A stretch of 61,941 bases of DNA from Candidatus Omnitrophota bacterium (GTDB lineage Bacteria; Omnitrophota; Gorgyraeia; Pluralincolimonadales; Pluralincolimonadaceae): NCBI GenBank assembly GCA_030695925.1, contig JAUYOH010000074.1, forward strand, positions 1 through 61,941, written 5' to 3'. Below the pieces are notes generated by a model that saw only the letters and a program-made list of their open reading frames with translations, was not told where the DNA came from and ran no database searches. Shown in pieces: positions 25,055-34,126 of this stretch. Each line of letters opens with the position of its first letter. Position 1 is the first letter of the stretch. Made by a program: the position numbers and the translations under genes.

Positions 25055-25855
25055 TCAATATACCACGATCCCGCCATATCCTACAACCGCGGTATGATCG
25101 CCTGTTGTCTCGCCGCTGGTTGAATACTTGATCATCTTGGATTTCGTAGCGCCCAGTTCTTTTGCCGCGGCCAGCATGACACAAGTGGGGGCACAGCCGC
25201 ACATCGAAATATCGTATTCACGGATCACTTTTAAGAGACCGACCTCATCAAGGTTCAGGACGGCGTCCATGGCTTTTTTGTCCTTCTGGGCCGCTACATC
25301 ATAAGGTTCATAATGGGTCAGGTCGGAACTCGCTATTATCGTAGCCGCGTATTTCTCCTTCAGGGATTTGGCGATGGACTTTCCTATGCTCCTGTAAACC
25401 TCCACACCGGCATCCGCGATCACCATAGGGACGATCTTAATCTTGCCCTTCAAGGCCTGCAGGAACGGTATCTGGACCTCAACGGAATGCTCACCCCGGT
25501 GCGCCGCTTCGTCTTCCTCCAGATAATCTGAATTGTCCAAGATCGACTTCGCCAAAACGCTGTCTATCTCGCAATCACCTGACGGCAGCCTCCATATCCC
25601 TTCCGTCATTATCGAGAACGGCCTGCCCTCTCCAGTATGGTTGGGCCCCATAATAATACAGGTATCTTTTAATTCAACGGAAGAAAGTGTCGCTCCCGCA
25701 ACTGATCCGGAATACGGATAGCCCGCGTGCGGAGACATTATACCGATGGCATCGATCTTATCGCGGACTTTCAAGAGATATCTCTCTACTTCTTTCTGCA
25801 GGGCGGCTTTTGTACCGGGATAAAAAGATCCCGCGGCCGCGGGGTCGCGGACCAT
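25055..25855 (-). CDS. amrB: MEMO-family protein (AmmeMemoRadiSam protein B)
   Basis: 266 residues. MEMO fold related to class III extradiol dioxygenases, with His ligands in MSPHAGYPYSG near 40-50, MGPNHTGEG near 73-81 and ASSDLTHYEPYD near 179-190, plus a Cys-rich CGCAPTCVM near 223-231. Bacterial members usually cluster with AMMECR1 and a radical-SAM protein, but neither partner is adjacent. The reaction is undetermined. Confidence 0.85.
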   Translation of the reverse strand: MVRDPAAAGSFYPGTKAALQKEVERYLLKVRDKIDAIGIMSPHAGYPYSGSVAGATLSSVELKDTCIIMGPNHTGEGRPFSIMTEGIWRLPSGDCEIDSVLAKSILDNSDYLEEDEAAHRGEHSVEVQIPFLQALKGKIKIVPMVIADAGVEVYRSIGKSIAKSLKEKYAATIIASSDLTHYEPYDVAAQKDKKAMDAVLNLDEVGLLKVIREYDISMCGCAPTCVMLAAAKELGATKSKMIKYSTSGETTGDHTAVVGYGGIVVY

Positions 25856-25856
25856 G

Positions 25857-28496
25857 TTATTTCTCTTTCTTCGTCGAAACCGGCTTAGGATCAGCGACGG
25901 GATAGATCAATACCTCGTTTAATCTCGAATCCGCGAAGTATTTTCTCGCGACACGGATGACGTTGTCGGCGGTAACAGATTCTATCGCGGCCGGATATGA
26001 GAAGATATTCTCATAACCTAAACCGTAGAGCTCATCCAATCCCGCCCTAAATCCCACCTCAGAATCTATCTCTAAACTGCGGAAATAAGCGCCCGCTAAG
26101 TCACTTTTCGCCAAATTCATTTCTTCCTGCGTTGGCCCTTCACTCTTTAATGACTTAATCTGCCCTAATAAGAGCCTTTTCGCCTCGTCCACATTCTTGT
26201 AGGAAGTAGCGACATATAAGGCGTTATATCCGGGGTCTATGCCTAAGACCGAAAACGAACCAAGTGTATAAGAAAGGCCGAGCCTTTCTCTTATCGCCGT
26301 ATACAACCTTCCCCCCTCATGGCTGAGTATTGAGTTTATTACGTCCAAGACGTACCTGTCCGGATTTCTCACGTCGACGCCGGGATATCCCATCATGAGG
26401 ACGCTCTGTTCCTTGAACATCTGCCTTAACGACTGACGGGAGCCGGTCTGTTCGGGTTCAAGCGGTACGCTTGGTCCGTTCAGGCGGCCGCGCAATCTAC
26501 CGAATATAACCGAGGCCTCCTTCTGCGTCTTGACAGCGTCTATGTCTCCGAATATCGCCACGACCATATTGTCAGGCACTATAAAACGCCTGTAATATTT
26601 AACGAGATCGTCCCTCTTCAAATTATTTACCGATTCCTTTGTCCCCAGGTCAGGCATACCGTATGGATGGTATTTGAATATACTCTTTATCAGCTCCTTC
26701 GAGGCGGTCGCGAATATGTCGTCCTCCTGCGCCTTGATGGCGGCAAGCTGGAGGTCCTTCAGGATACCGACCTCTTTCTCGGGAAAATTCGCGTTCCTTA
26801 AGATATCGGAGATTAAATCCAAGGAAAAATCAAAGTCGTCCTTTAAGCACTTGACCGAGATCCCGAAAGAATTCTTTCCGCTGAAACTCGTAAAGATGAT
26901 CCCGCGCGATTCCGTCTCTTTCGCTATCCACTCCGCGGAATGAGACCCCGTCCCTTTTAAGAGGGCGTTTGCCATAAGGTAAGACAGGCCGTTTGTAGTT
27001 TTATCCTCGGTGCGGACGCCGCCTTTGAATAAAATGTTCATCGATACGATCGGTAAGGAGCGGTCTTCACACAATAAGATAGTCGCGCCGTTAGACAAAG
27101 ACGTCTTCTTTATATCAAACTTCCTGTTCTCATTTGACGCGGGTACTGCGCCTGCGGCCGTCTCCTTCTGCGCCTTTATGACGGCGACAGTCATATTATC
27201 AAGGCCAAGGTATTTATTCGCAACCCGCGCTACGTCGCGCTTCTTTACGGCACCTATGCCTCTTAGATATCTCTTGGAAAAATTATAGTCGCCTGTCAGG
27301 GCATAATTCGAGGCGTAATCATCGGCCTGCGCCTCGATGGATTCTTTTGAGTAGATAAAACTGCTTAGGGCGGCTTTCTTCACTTTATTCAGCTCGCCGC
27401 TTAAGAGAGAACTTCTCTTTATCTTCCTCAGTTCATTTAAGACCTCAGTGACCGCTTCTTCTATCTTCTCCTCCTCAAGGGCAATGCCTATGATAAACAG
27501 ACCGGCGTCCTGCGGCGTATAATTATACGATGAGACCGAATAGGCCAGTTTCTTGTCCTTGACCAATCTCTTATACAATCTTGAACTCTCTCCCTCGCCG
27601 AGTGCCACCGCCAGCAGATCAAGGGGATACAAGTCTTCGCTCGCCAAGGCGGTCCCGTGGAAAGCTATCATCGCGCGGGAAAGTTTGAGCTGCGGGATTC
27701 CTTCTTCGGCCCTTCTTGGAGAGACCTGCAATGGCTCTATAGGCCTGCCAGATTGGATATCCGGCTCCCTCGGCAATCTCCCGAAGATGTCTTTGGCTAC
27801 TCGTCCGGCATTCTCCGCATCAATATCTCCGACGATAGAGAGGATACAATTATTGGGTATATACTTCACGCTGTGATATTCGATGAGGTCTTCTCTGGTT
27901 ATCCTCTTAAAGAGGTCTTCATAGCCTATTACGGGGTAACGGTAGGGATGCACCAGGTAAGCGCTGCTCCATAATAGCACCGATGCCCTCCGGGACGGCT
28001 CATCCCGGTTCATCCGTATCTCGCTTAAAATTACCTCTCTCTCCTTCTCAAACTCTGCTTTGTCAAAGGTGGGATTAAAGACGAGGTCGGATAAAAGCTC
28101 CAATACCTCCTCAAGGTGCTCTCTCTTCACAATAAGGAGGACCTCTGTCGTATCATGGGAAGTGGAGGCATTAATATATCCGCCGTAAGATTTTATCTGT
28201 TTTTCTATCTGTCCGACAGGGCGGCTGGGCGTGCCCTTAAACAGCATATGTTCCGTGAAATGGGATATACCGTTGCCGGCAAATCTGCCTTCCGTGGCAG
28301 AACCTGTCTTTATGACAAGTCTGACCGCGACCAACGGGACCTTATCGGAGTTCTTTATGATTACGGTCAGGCCGTTATCTAAGGCGAGTTTCTGGATTGG
28401 CTCTTCGTATTCTGATCGCTGAAGGGGAGATCCTTTGAATACAAACGCTGCGGAAGCTATAAGGCACAGAAAAATAAAAAGATAAAAAATCCTCAT
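25857..28496 (-). CDS. Double-unit M16 zinc protease (PqqL/pitrilysin-type)
   Basis: 879 residues. An N-terminal signal or anchor (1-20) is followed by two M16 halves. The first has the inverted zinc motif HFTEHMLF near 81-88 with a downstream Glu (LSEIRMNRDEPSR). The second half (from about residue 450) has lost it: TTNGLSYLMANALLKGTG occupies that place. This active plus inactive arrangement makes the closed chamber of M16B/C enzymes. Substrate is probably a periplasmic or leader peptide. Confidence 0.88.
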   Translation of the reverse strand: MRIFYLFIFLCLIASAAFVFKGSPLQRSEYEEPIQKLALDNGLTVIIKNSDKVPLVAVRLVIKTGSATEGRFAGNGISHFTEHMLFKGTPSRPVGQIEKQIKSYGGYINASTSHDTTEVLLIVKREHLEEVLELLSDLVFNPTFDKAEFEKEREVILSEIRMNRDEPSRRASVLLWSSAYLVHPYRYPVIGYEDLFKRITREDLIEYHSVKYIPNNCILSIVGDIDAENAGRVAKDIFGRLPREPDIQSGRPIEPLQVSPRRAEEGIPQLKLSRAMIAFHGTALASEDLYPLDLLAVALGEGESSRLYKRLVKDKKLAYSVSSYNYTPQDAGLFIIGIALEEEKIEEAVTEVLNELRKIKRSSLLSGELNKVKKAALSSFIYSKESIEAQADDYASNYALTGDYNFSKRYLRGIGAVKKRDVARVANKYLGLDNMTVAVIKAQKETAAGAVPASNENRKFDIKKTSLSNGATILLCEDRSLPIVSMNILFKGGVRTEDKTTNGLSYLMANALLKGTGSHSAEWIAKETESRGIIFTSFSGKNSFGISVKCLKDDFDFSLDLISDILRNANFPEKEVGILKDLQLAAIKAQEDDIFATASKELIKSIFKYHPYGMPDLGTKESVNNLKRDDLVKYYRRFIVPDNMVVAIFGDIDAVKTQKEASVIFGRLRGRLNGPSVPLEPEQTGSRQSLRQMFKEQSVLMMGYPGVDVRNPDRYVLDVINSILSHEGGRLYTAIRERLGLSYTLGSFSVLGIDPGYNALYVATSYKNVDEAKRLLLGQIKSLKSEGPTQEEMNLAKSDLAGAYFRSLEIDSEVGFRAGLDELYGLGYENIFSYPAAIESVTADNVIRVARKYFADSRLNEVLIYPVADPKPVSTKKEK

Positions 28497-28508
28497 TACG
28501 TTAGGATC

Positions 28509-28697
28509 TTAAAAATACGTCCTTTTTCTCTTATTCTTGAGCGCTTCCATCTGTTTTCTCTTCTTCTTTACGCTCGGTTTCTCGTAATGCTTGCGTGCCC
28601 TGATAGCCTTTAAAATTCCTTCTCTCTCTATCTTCTTCTTGAGCCGCCTCAAGGCCCTCTCCAAGGGCTCATTTTGGCCGACTTCTACCTGTGGCAT
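28509..28697 (-). CDS. rpsU: Ribosomal protein S21
   Basis: 62 residues, very basic, with the family pattern EPLERALRRLKKKIEREGIL and RKHYEKPSVKKKRK. S21 sits in the 30S head-platform region and assists initiation. It opens the transcript that continues into the M16 protease; a strong promoter lies 39-67 nt upstream. An AAAGGGATGA tract precedes the ATG. Confidence 0.93.
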   Translation of the reverse strand: MPQVEVGQNEPLERALRRLKKKIEREGILKAIRARKHYEKPSVKKKRKQMEALKNKRKRTYF

Positions 28698-28735
28698 TTA
28701 TTATCATCCCTTTCTTGTGGTTTTTCGTTACTTTC

Positions 28736-28764
28736 AATGTATCAAATGGTTATAATATTGTCAA
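28736..28764 (-). promoter_or_regulatory. Sigma70-type promoter for rpsU
   Basis: Perfect TTGACA (28764-28759), 17-nt spacer, TACATT (28741-28736). Start predicted near 28729, leader about 32 nt. It begins 12 bp after the tonB stop, so the rpsU unit is separate from the B12 regulon. Confidence 0.6.
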
Positions 28765-28775
28765 GGGAAATTGCC

Positions 28776-29513
28776 CTATTTGCGGATGAAAGATATCTGG
28801 CAGGTAAACGTTATCTCAGGGGCCAAGATGTCCTTTGGGAGCTTCGGAAAAGGAGAGGAATTTCTTACGGCTTCGAATGCCATCTTACGCAGAGAACTGT
28901 CTTTTACGGATTTTTCGCCTATGATGCTAATATCTTTTAATTCGCCGCGTGACGTAATCACAAATCGAACGAAGACATCTCCCTCGCCTCCCGAATCGTC
29001 CGAATCCAGGTTATCTATTATCCTGCCTCGGACCATCTGGGCGTATGAGGGCGGTACCAGCCGCAGATCTTTTAAGTCTACGGAGGCTGTCGTCTCTGTC
29101 TTTGGAACGACGGGTTGTTTGATCACTACCGTGGCTCTCTGTTCAGGAGTGGGTTTCTTGTTAATTTTTACCTCATCCTTTTTCGCCTCGATGATATCTT
29201 TCTTTGGAGCCGCGGCGTCAGATTTCTTTGGCTGGCCGGCATTAGGAAGTTCCTCACTTACTATTTTGGTCGGTTGAGCCGATTCCAGTTGAGGTTGAGA
29301 TTTCTTTACGGCGTCTTCCGATTTCTTCGGAGCCGCCGTAGGCGGCTCCTTGGCTCTAACGTATGTTATCTCGATGTCTTTAAATTGGTCTTTAACGGAA
29401 AACAGGCGTCCGTAAAAAGACCAATTGGCGACAGCGATGGCGTGAAAAATAATAGACAATATTAAGGCGTACCTAAACGACCTGTTTATTTCTACCGAAT
29501 AATCAAAAGTCAA
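28776..29513 (-). CDS. tonB: TonB energy-transducing protein
   Basis: 245 residues. One N-terminal membrane helix (YALILSIIFHAIAVANWSF near 12-30), a long Lys/Pro/Ala periplasmic spacer, and a C-terminal TonB domain (GEGDVFVRFVITSRGELKDI near 175-194; LRKMAFEAVRNSSPFPKLP). It transmits proton-motive force to outer-membrane receptors. It overlaps btuB by 11 nt, so it is probably dedicated to B12 uptake. exbB and exbD are not in the window. Confidence 0.88.
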   Translation of the reverse strand: MTFDYSVEINRSFRYALILSIIFHAIAVANWSFYGRLFSVKDQFKDIEITYVRAKEPPTAAPKKSEDAVKKSQPQLESAQPTKIVSEELPNAGQPKKSDAAAPKKDIIEAKKDEVKINKKPTPEQRATVVIKQPVVPKTETTASVDLKDLRLVPPSYAQMVRGRIIDNLDSDDSGGEGDVFVRFVITSRGELKDISIIGEKSVKDSSLRKMAFEAVRNSSPFPKLPKDILAPEITFTCQISFIRK

Positions 29514-31332
29514 CCCTTGCTCCCCCGTTTATAGCGAAGCCCGGCATCGGATAATCCAGAACCCTCTGATATCTCCTGTTGAATATATTATCAATTGAAA
29601 GAAAAGTAGTCAAATTATTATTCGCCTTATATGAGGCATCGAGGTAACAAACGACATCCTGCTTCAAGAATCTGGTATTTGTGACATTCGTATACCGCCT
29701 GCCTAAAAGCTGTCCGTAAAACCTTACATTTAGTTTCTTATATTCATAAGTCAATCCGAAATCCAATTTATGCTTCGCCCTGTATATAAGAGACCTGTCC
29801 CTCTCTATATCTAACGGATAAAGATGCGTGTATCCGAAATCAGCTTTTAGGTATTCCGCCAGAGGCACTACCGTCTTTAACTCGATACCGTCTATCTTGG
29901 CGGAGCCGACATTAGTAGGCCGCCACACAAAATCATCGCCCGGCGCCCAGTTTATCAGGTCTTTTAATTTATTGGTAAAATAAGTGGCGCTTACCTCAAA
30001 TTCATTCGGATATTCGATATCAAAACCGCCTTCCCACGACCATGACTTCTCCGGCCTTAGTCTGGGGTTGCCCTCGCTAAAGCCGTCAAACGGCCAATAC
30101 AGGTCGTTGAATGTGGGCGCGCGGAATCCCTTGGCGTAATTGACCCTTAACTTGGCGTTCTCGTTTATCTTGTAACTGGCGCCAGCGCTTTGCGTCGACT
30201 CGCTACCGAAATTTGAATAGTCATCCCACCTTGCGCCGAAATTTACGTTCCAATCTTTACCGATGGAAACCTCGTTCTGTAAAAATGGCGAACGGATAAT
30301 GTATCGGTGCTTACCAAAAGTCGAAGCGTTCGCCTTGTTGTCCTTGCCGTCAAAGCCGGCGATTACCTTATAAAAATCAAAAAACTCCTGCGTATACTGG
30401 GCAACCAAGCCTCGGACTCTTGATCTGGCAGCGTCTTTTAACGGCTGCGGATTGGTTGAGCTTATGAATTCCAGGCGATCGGTATTCTGGTATCCCCTGA
30501 CACTAACATTTGCTTCTTCAAATAACTGCGCAGACCATGCCAGATCAAGATAATTCTTGAAATTAAATTGCAAATCGTCCGTCTCGGGAAAAAGGATCGA
30601 ACCGGGAGCACCCGCCCTATCCTCGAAATAACCGCCGTTAAATGATAACTTATTATTATCGCCAACACGGTAATCGAGTTTTGTCGTCCAGTTGTGTGAG
30701 CGGTACTCAGAATTATCCCTGTGTCCTAACGATGAGTCATAGGTATAATTGAAAAAATATCCGAAGTCTTTTATCGTGGCGGAAGAAGAAAGCGATTCGT
30801 GAAATGTCTTAAAGGTACCGAAGCTTGATTCAATCGTCGTTTTTGGTTTCTTTGAGGGGCTCTTTGTTATAACATTGATGACGCCGCCTATGGCGCTCGA
30901 ACCGTATACCGCGGAGGCCGGCCCCTTGATCACTTCTATTCTCTCTATCGTATCCACGGGTATCTGGTGTAGCTCTGCCTGTCCGCTTCGCGGATCGTTA
31001 ATCGGCCTGGAATCCACCAACACCAGAACTTGTTCGGCCGTCGACCCGCGCAGTTGGATCGATTTTAAAGCGCCTAACGAACCGTAATCAATCACTGCCG
31101 CCGAGGTCAGTCTACCCAATGGTTTAGAGATATTCTGCGAATACGTAGATTCTAGTTCTTTATAATGAATAACGTCCATACTTCTGGAGACCTCGCCATA
31201 TGCTTGCTCTGTCCCCATCGGCGTAATCACTATCCTCTCTAATTCTACGTTTAACGGCTCTTCGCAAAATGCGACGCCTCCGGACACTATCAAAAAACAA
31301 CCGATTGCTGAAATTAAATTAACTCTTTTCAT
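29503..31332 (-). CDS. btuB: BtuB-like TonB-dependent cobalamin receptor
   Basis: 609 residues from the ATG at 31332, which follows a GAGGGAGGAG site and starts a signal peptide (MKRVNLISAIGCFLIVSGG). Longer frames upstream merely translate the riboswitch. A TonB-box-like ERIVITPMG is near residue 30. The plug domain (SIQLRGSTAEQVLVLVDSRP; GPASAVYGSSAIGGVINVIT) is followed by a 22-strand barrel ending in the outer-membrane signal RVDF. The cobalamin riboswitch before it and btuF/C/D beside it identify the substrate. Confidence 0.9.
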   Translation of the reverse strand: MKRVNLISAIGCFLIVSGGVAFCEEPLNVELERIVITPMGTEQAYGEVSRSMDVIHYKELESTYSQNISKPLGRLTSAAVIDYGSLGALKSIQLRGSTAEQVLVLVDSRPINDPRSGQAELHQIPVDTIERIEVIKGPASAVYGSSAIGGVINVITKSPSKKPKTTIESSFGTFKTFHESLSSSATIKDFGYFFNYTYDSSLGHRDNSEYRSHNWTTKLDYRVGDNNKLSFNGGYFEDRAGAPGSILFPETDDLQFNFKNYLDLAWSAQLFEEANVSVRGYQNTDRLEFISSTNPQPLKDAARSRVRGLVAQYTQEFFDFYKVIAGFDGKDNKANASTFGKHRYIIRSPFLQNEVSIGKDWNVNFGARWDDYSNFGSESTQSAGASYKINENAKLRVNYAKGFRAPTFNDLYWPFDGFSEGNPRLRPEKSWSWEGGFDIEYPNEFEVSATYFTNKLKDLINWAPGDDFVWRPTNVGSAKIDGIELKTVVPLAEYLKADFGYTHLYPLDIERDRSLIYRAKHKLDFGLTYEYKKLNVRFYGQLLGRRYTNVTNTRFLKQDVVCYLDASYKANNNLTTFLSIDNIFNRRYQRVLDYPMPGFAINGGARVDF

Positions 31333-31335
31333 TTT

Positions 31336-31352
31336 TTCTCCTCCCTCGAGAA
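31336..31352 (-). promoter_or_regulatory. Hairpin presenting the btuB ribosome-binding site
   Basis: On the minus strand TTCTC and GAGAA pair (5 bp) around the loop GAGGGAG, which is the Shine-Dalgarno sequence, 3 nt before the ATG. It lies directly after the cobalamin aptamer P1 stem. Placement fits translational control in which the ligand-bound aptamer docks on or blocks this loop. The pairing is seen; the mechanism is inferred. Confidence 0.5.
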
Positions 31353-31358
31353 TACTTC

Positions 31359-31457
31359 CCAGATAGTCAATCGTCCGGGCTCTCCCAACGTAACGCTGGG
31401 GATTACCGTTGCGGGGCAGCGCTTGGAATCTCACCAAGACTTCCTCTGCCTATCCGG
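31359..31457 (-). promoter_or_regulatory. Cobalamin riboswitch upstream of btuB
   Basis: Stem P1 is formed by CCGGATAG (31457-31450) and CTATCTGG (31366-31359) with one G-U pair. The core holds GGAAGTCTTGGTGAGATTCC, then the B12-box CTGCCCCGCAACGGTAA, a P5-like CCCAGC/GTTGGG hairpin and a final GCCCGGA segment. It begins only about 14 nt after the btuD stop, so it is either internal to the upstream operon or served by a promoter within btuD. No intrinsic terminator follows, unlike the copy upstream of cobU. Confidence 0.88.
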
Positions 31458-31470
31458 AAAAACATTAAAC

Positions 31471-32283
31471 TCAATAAGTCCTTTTAGCCAGTTTTTGCCT
31501 TTCCTCTTCAGAGACTAATAATATATAAGGCTTGGAGGAAACGGGGTTTTTCTCAACCACTACGACCGTTTTGTAGACTTCTTCTATGACGTCATAATTC
31601 AACACCTCCTCGGGTTGCCCCATTTTATGAATCCGCCCGTCGTTAATAAGGATCAGGCGCTGGCAGTATTCGCTTGCTAGATTGAGGTCGTGCAAGACCA
31701 TGATTACGGTAAGCCCCAGCTCCCGATTGAGTCTTTTTATAAGGTCCAAGATGCCTACCTGATGGGTTATATCCAAATGCGCCGTAGGCTCATCCAACAA
31801 AATAAGCCTCGGTTCCTGGGCGAGGGCCTTCGCAATGAATATCCGCTGCCTCTCGCCGGCGCTTAACTGGTCTATCGGACGATTTATAAAATCCACGCAG
31901 TCGGTAACGGTGAGCGCCCGGCGGACGATATCGATATCGCGCCTTGATTCATCCTGAAACAGGCGCAGGTACGGCGACCTTCCCATCAACGCTATCTCCA
32001 GTGCCGTAAAAGCGAACGTGACAACCGTGCCCTGTGTGACAAAGGCCACGGATTTGGCAAATTCCTTAAGCGGCATATTGTAGATATCGCGCCCGTCAAG
32101 CGATATATTTCCGCTCTTCGGATGGATGGCCCTGCTTACCGTCTTGAGCAACGTCGATTTTCCGGCGCCGTTGGGGCCTATGATGCCGAGGAACTCCCCT
32201 TTTCCGACGGAAAAAGACATCCCCTTCACTATCATCTTCTCTCCGTAGCCGCTTACAACATCCCTTATCGTCAATATGTCCAT
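31471..32283 (-). CDS. btuD: Cobalamin ABC transporter ATPase
   Basis: 270 residues. ABC motifs: Walker A GPNGAGKST near 36-44, signature LSAGERQRIFIAKAL near 140-154, Walker B RLILLDEPTAHLD near 158-170, switch His in VMVLHDLN. It powers BtuC-mediated import of corrinoids from BtuF. It lies 1 nt after btuC. Confidence 0.92.
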   Translation of the reverse strand: MDILTIRDVVSGYGEKMIVKGMSFSVGKGEFLGIIGPNGAGKSTLLKTVSRAIHPKSGNISLDGRDIYNMPLKEFAKSVAFVTQGTVVTFAFTALEIALMGRSPYLRLFQDESRRDIDIVRRALTVTDCVDFINRPIDQLSAGERQRIFIAKALAQEPRLILLDEPTAHLDITHQVGILDLIKRLNRELGLTVIMVLHDLNLASEYCQRLILINDGRIHKMGQPEEVLNYDVIEEVYKTVVVVEKNPVSSKPYILLVSEEERQKLAKRTY

Positions 32284-32284
32284 A

Positions 32285-33286
32285 TTAAACCTTTGATTTT
32301 TTCCTTAAGAGGTATATAAAAAACGGCCCGCCGACGATAGCGGTTATCACACCTATCGGGATCTCAGAAGGAGATATCGCGACTCTCGCCAGGGAATCGC
32401 AAACAATAAGAAAGATGGCTCCCGCCAGAAAAGAAGCCGGGATAAGTACCTTATAATTGGGGCCTACGATCAGCCTCATGAAATGCGGAACGATCAATCC
32501 CACAAAGCCTATCATTCCCGCCGCCGATACTATAGCTCCGGTAATCAATGCGGATATAAAAAAGAGCGTCTTCTTAACCCGCTCAATGTCAATGCCGAGA
32601 TGAAGCGCCTCTTCCTCGCCGAGCGAGATAGCGTTTAACTCCCTGTGGAACATGAAAGATAGAATAACGCCTATAGCCACCACCGATCCCACCGAAAATA
32701 AGAGATTGAGATCAAATACCTGAAGACTTCCCAGCATCCACCACATCACGCTATGGAGAGTCTGGCTTTGCGAAAATGAGTCGATAAAGATAACTACGGA
32801 TGAAAGAACCGCTCCGATCACCACTCCCGACAATAATAGATTCTGAAGCGGCAATCTGCCGTTTATCTGCGCGATCCTATATATAAAAAACAGGGTTATC
32901 GCCGCGCCGAGAAAGGCGAATACCGGCAAGATCCCGAAGCCGAATACCGTATAGCCGATACCGACCGAGATCGCCGAAACAGCGCCTAATGCCGCTCCGC
33001 TTGAGATCCCTAAGACGTAGGGCTCACAGAGCGGATTCCTTAATAGGCCCTGCAGGATCGCGCCCGTGACCGATAATCCGCCGCCGGCGATGACCGCCAT
33101 AAGCAGGCGCGCCAGTCTAATATTGCGTATCTCTTTGTTTGCGGGATCAAATATCTCAAAGAAGCCGAACTTAACAGCGCCCGCGTAAACAGAAATGAGC
33201 GCGAAAAAAATCAGCATGACTATAAGCGCCGTGATTGCCCTTGCGCTCTTACCCTTGGACTCTTCAAAAGCACGCTCTATTTCCAT
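32285..33286 (-). CDS. btuC: Cobalamin ABC transporter permease
   Basis: 333 residues, about ten membrane helices, FecCD/BtuC family. Characteristic segments: RLARLLMAVIAGGGLSVTGA near 58-77, LLRNPLCEPYVLGISSGAALG near 84-104 and the ATPase-contact region LGEEEALHLGI near 224-234. Start at 33286 follows btuF by 2 nt. Confidence 0.92.
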   Translation of the reverse strand: MEIERAFEESKGKSARAITALIVMLIFFALISVYAGAVKFGFFEIFDPANKEIRNIRLARLLMAVIAGGGLSVTGAILQGLLRNPLCEPYVLGISSGAALGAVSAISVGIGYTVFGFGILPVFAFLGAAITLFFIYRIAQINGRLPLQNLLLSGVVIGAVLSSVVIFIDSFSQSQTLHSVMWWMLGSLQVFDLNLLFSVGSVVAIGVILSFMFHRELNAISLGEEEALHLGIDIERVKKTLFFISALITGAIVSAAGMIGFVGLIVPHFMRLIVGPNYKVLIPASFLAGAIFLIVCDSLARVAISPSEIPIGVITAIVGGPFFIYLLRKKSKV

Positions 33287-33288
33287 GC

Positions 33289-34125
33289 CTATTTATAGAA
33301 CCTCTTATATAATTCTTCTGTCCCGCGGACCAAACGAGGGCCGGGCCGGAAAAGCAGGTCGGAATCTATATCATCATAGACCCTGCCGTATCTTACCGCA
33401 TTTATGTTCTGCCAACCCAACCTCTTGGAGACCGCCCCTGTCGCCGAGACGCCCATATTCATATAGCCCAATATGATCACATCCGGATTTCTTTCTATGA
33501 TCAATTCCGGGCTGAATTGCGAAAACGGCCTCGGTGCGTCAGAGGTGATGTTAATGCCGCCTGCGATCTTTATCATCTCGTCTACCAAAGATCCCTTTCC
33601 TACCGTCATAATAGGGTCATGCCAGATCTCAAGATAGACCTTCGGTCTCTCTGATTCCTTTACCAAATCGACTTTCTCCGAGATCCGCGCAATCGAGCTT
33701 CTCATGCTTTCTATCAAAGCGGCGGATTGGAACTGTCTACCGCAAATCTCCCCTATCCCTTTAACGCAGGCGAAGAACTCCTCGAAATTCTTGGGATCTA
33801 CGATAAAGACATTAATATTCATCTTTTTAAGCTTAAGGACTGTATATGCCTGCTCAAGGCCGGTTGCGAGTACCAAGTCGGGCTTAAGGGAGATTATTTT
33901 CTCGATACTCGGATCGCTAAATGACCCTATTTTCTCCTTGCTCTTGACCTCTTGCGGATAATCGCAAAAAGTCGATACGCCGACCAGGTTATCGAATAAA
34001 CCCAGCGCGCAGGCTATCTCGGTCGCGCTCGGGGTAACGGAGATTATCCTCAATTCTTTCGCCGGCAGTTCGCTGTTTATTGAGAAGATTAACGTCAGAA
34101 TGATTATCTTGATAAGGTATCTCAT
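33289..34125 (-). CDS. btuF: Periplasmic corrinoid-binding protein
   Basis: 278 residues. A signal peptide (1-22) precedes a class III binding-protein fold: SVTPSATEIACALGLFDNLVG near 29-49, CDYPQEVKSKEKIGSF, KPDLVLATG near 86-94, and WHDPIMTVGKGSLVDEMIKI near 168-187. It delivers the B12 captured by BtuB to BtuCD. Its position between cobS and btuC supports corrinoid over siderophore. Confidence 0.9.
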   Translation of the reverse strand: MRYLIKIIILTLIFSINSELPAKELRIISVTPSATEIACALGLFDNLVGVSTFCDYPQEVKSKEKIGSFSDPSIEKIISLKPDLVLATGLEQAYTVLKLKKMNINVFIVDPKNFEEFFACVKGIGEICGRQFQSAALIESMRSSIARISEKVDLVKESERPKVYLEIWHDPIMTVGKGSLVDEMIKIAGGINITSDAPRPFSQFSPELIIERNPDVIILGYMNMGVSATGAVSKRLGWQNINAVRYGRVYDDIDSDLLFRPGPRLVRGTEELYKRFYK

Positions 34126-34126
34126 C

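Noticed and set aside
31333-31437. Upstream extension of btuB by 35 codons
   Set aside because: These codons translate the cobalamin aptamer. The ATG at 31332 has a strong Shine-Dalgarno site and starts a signal peptide.
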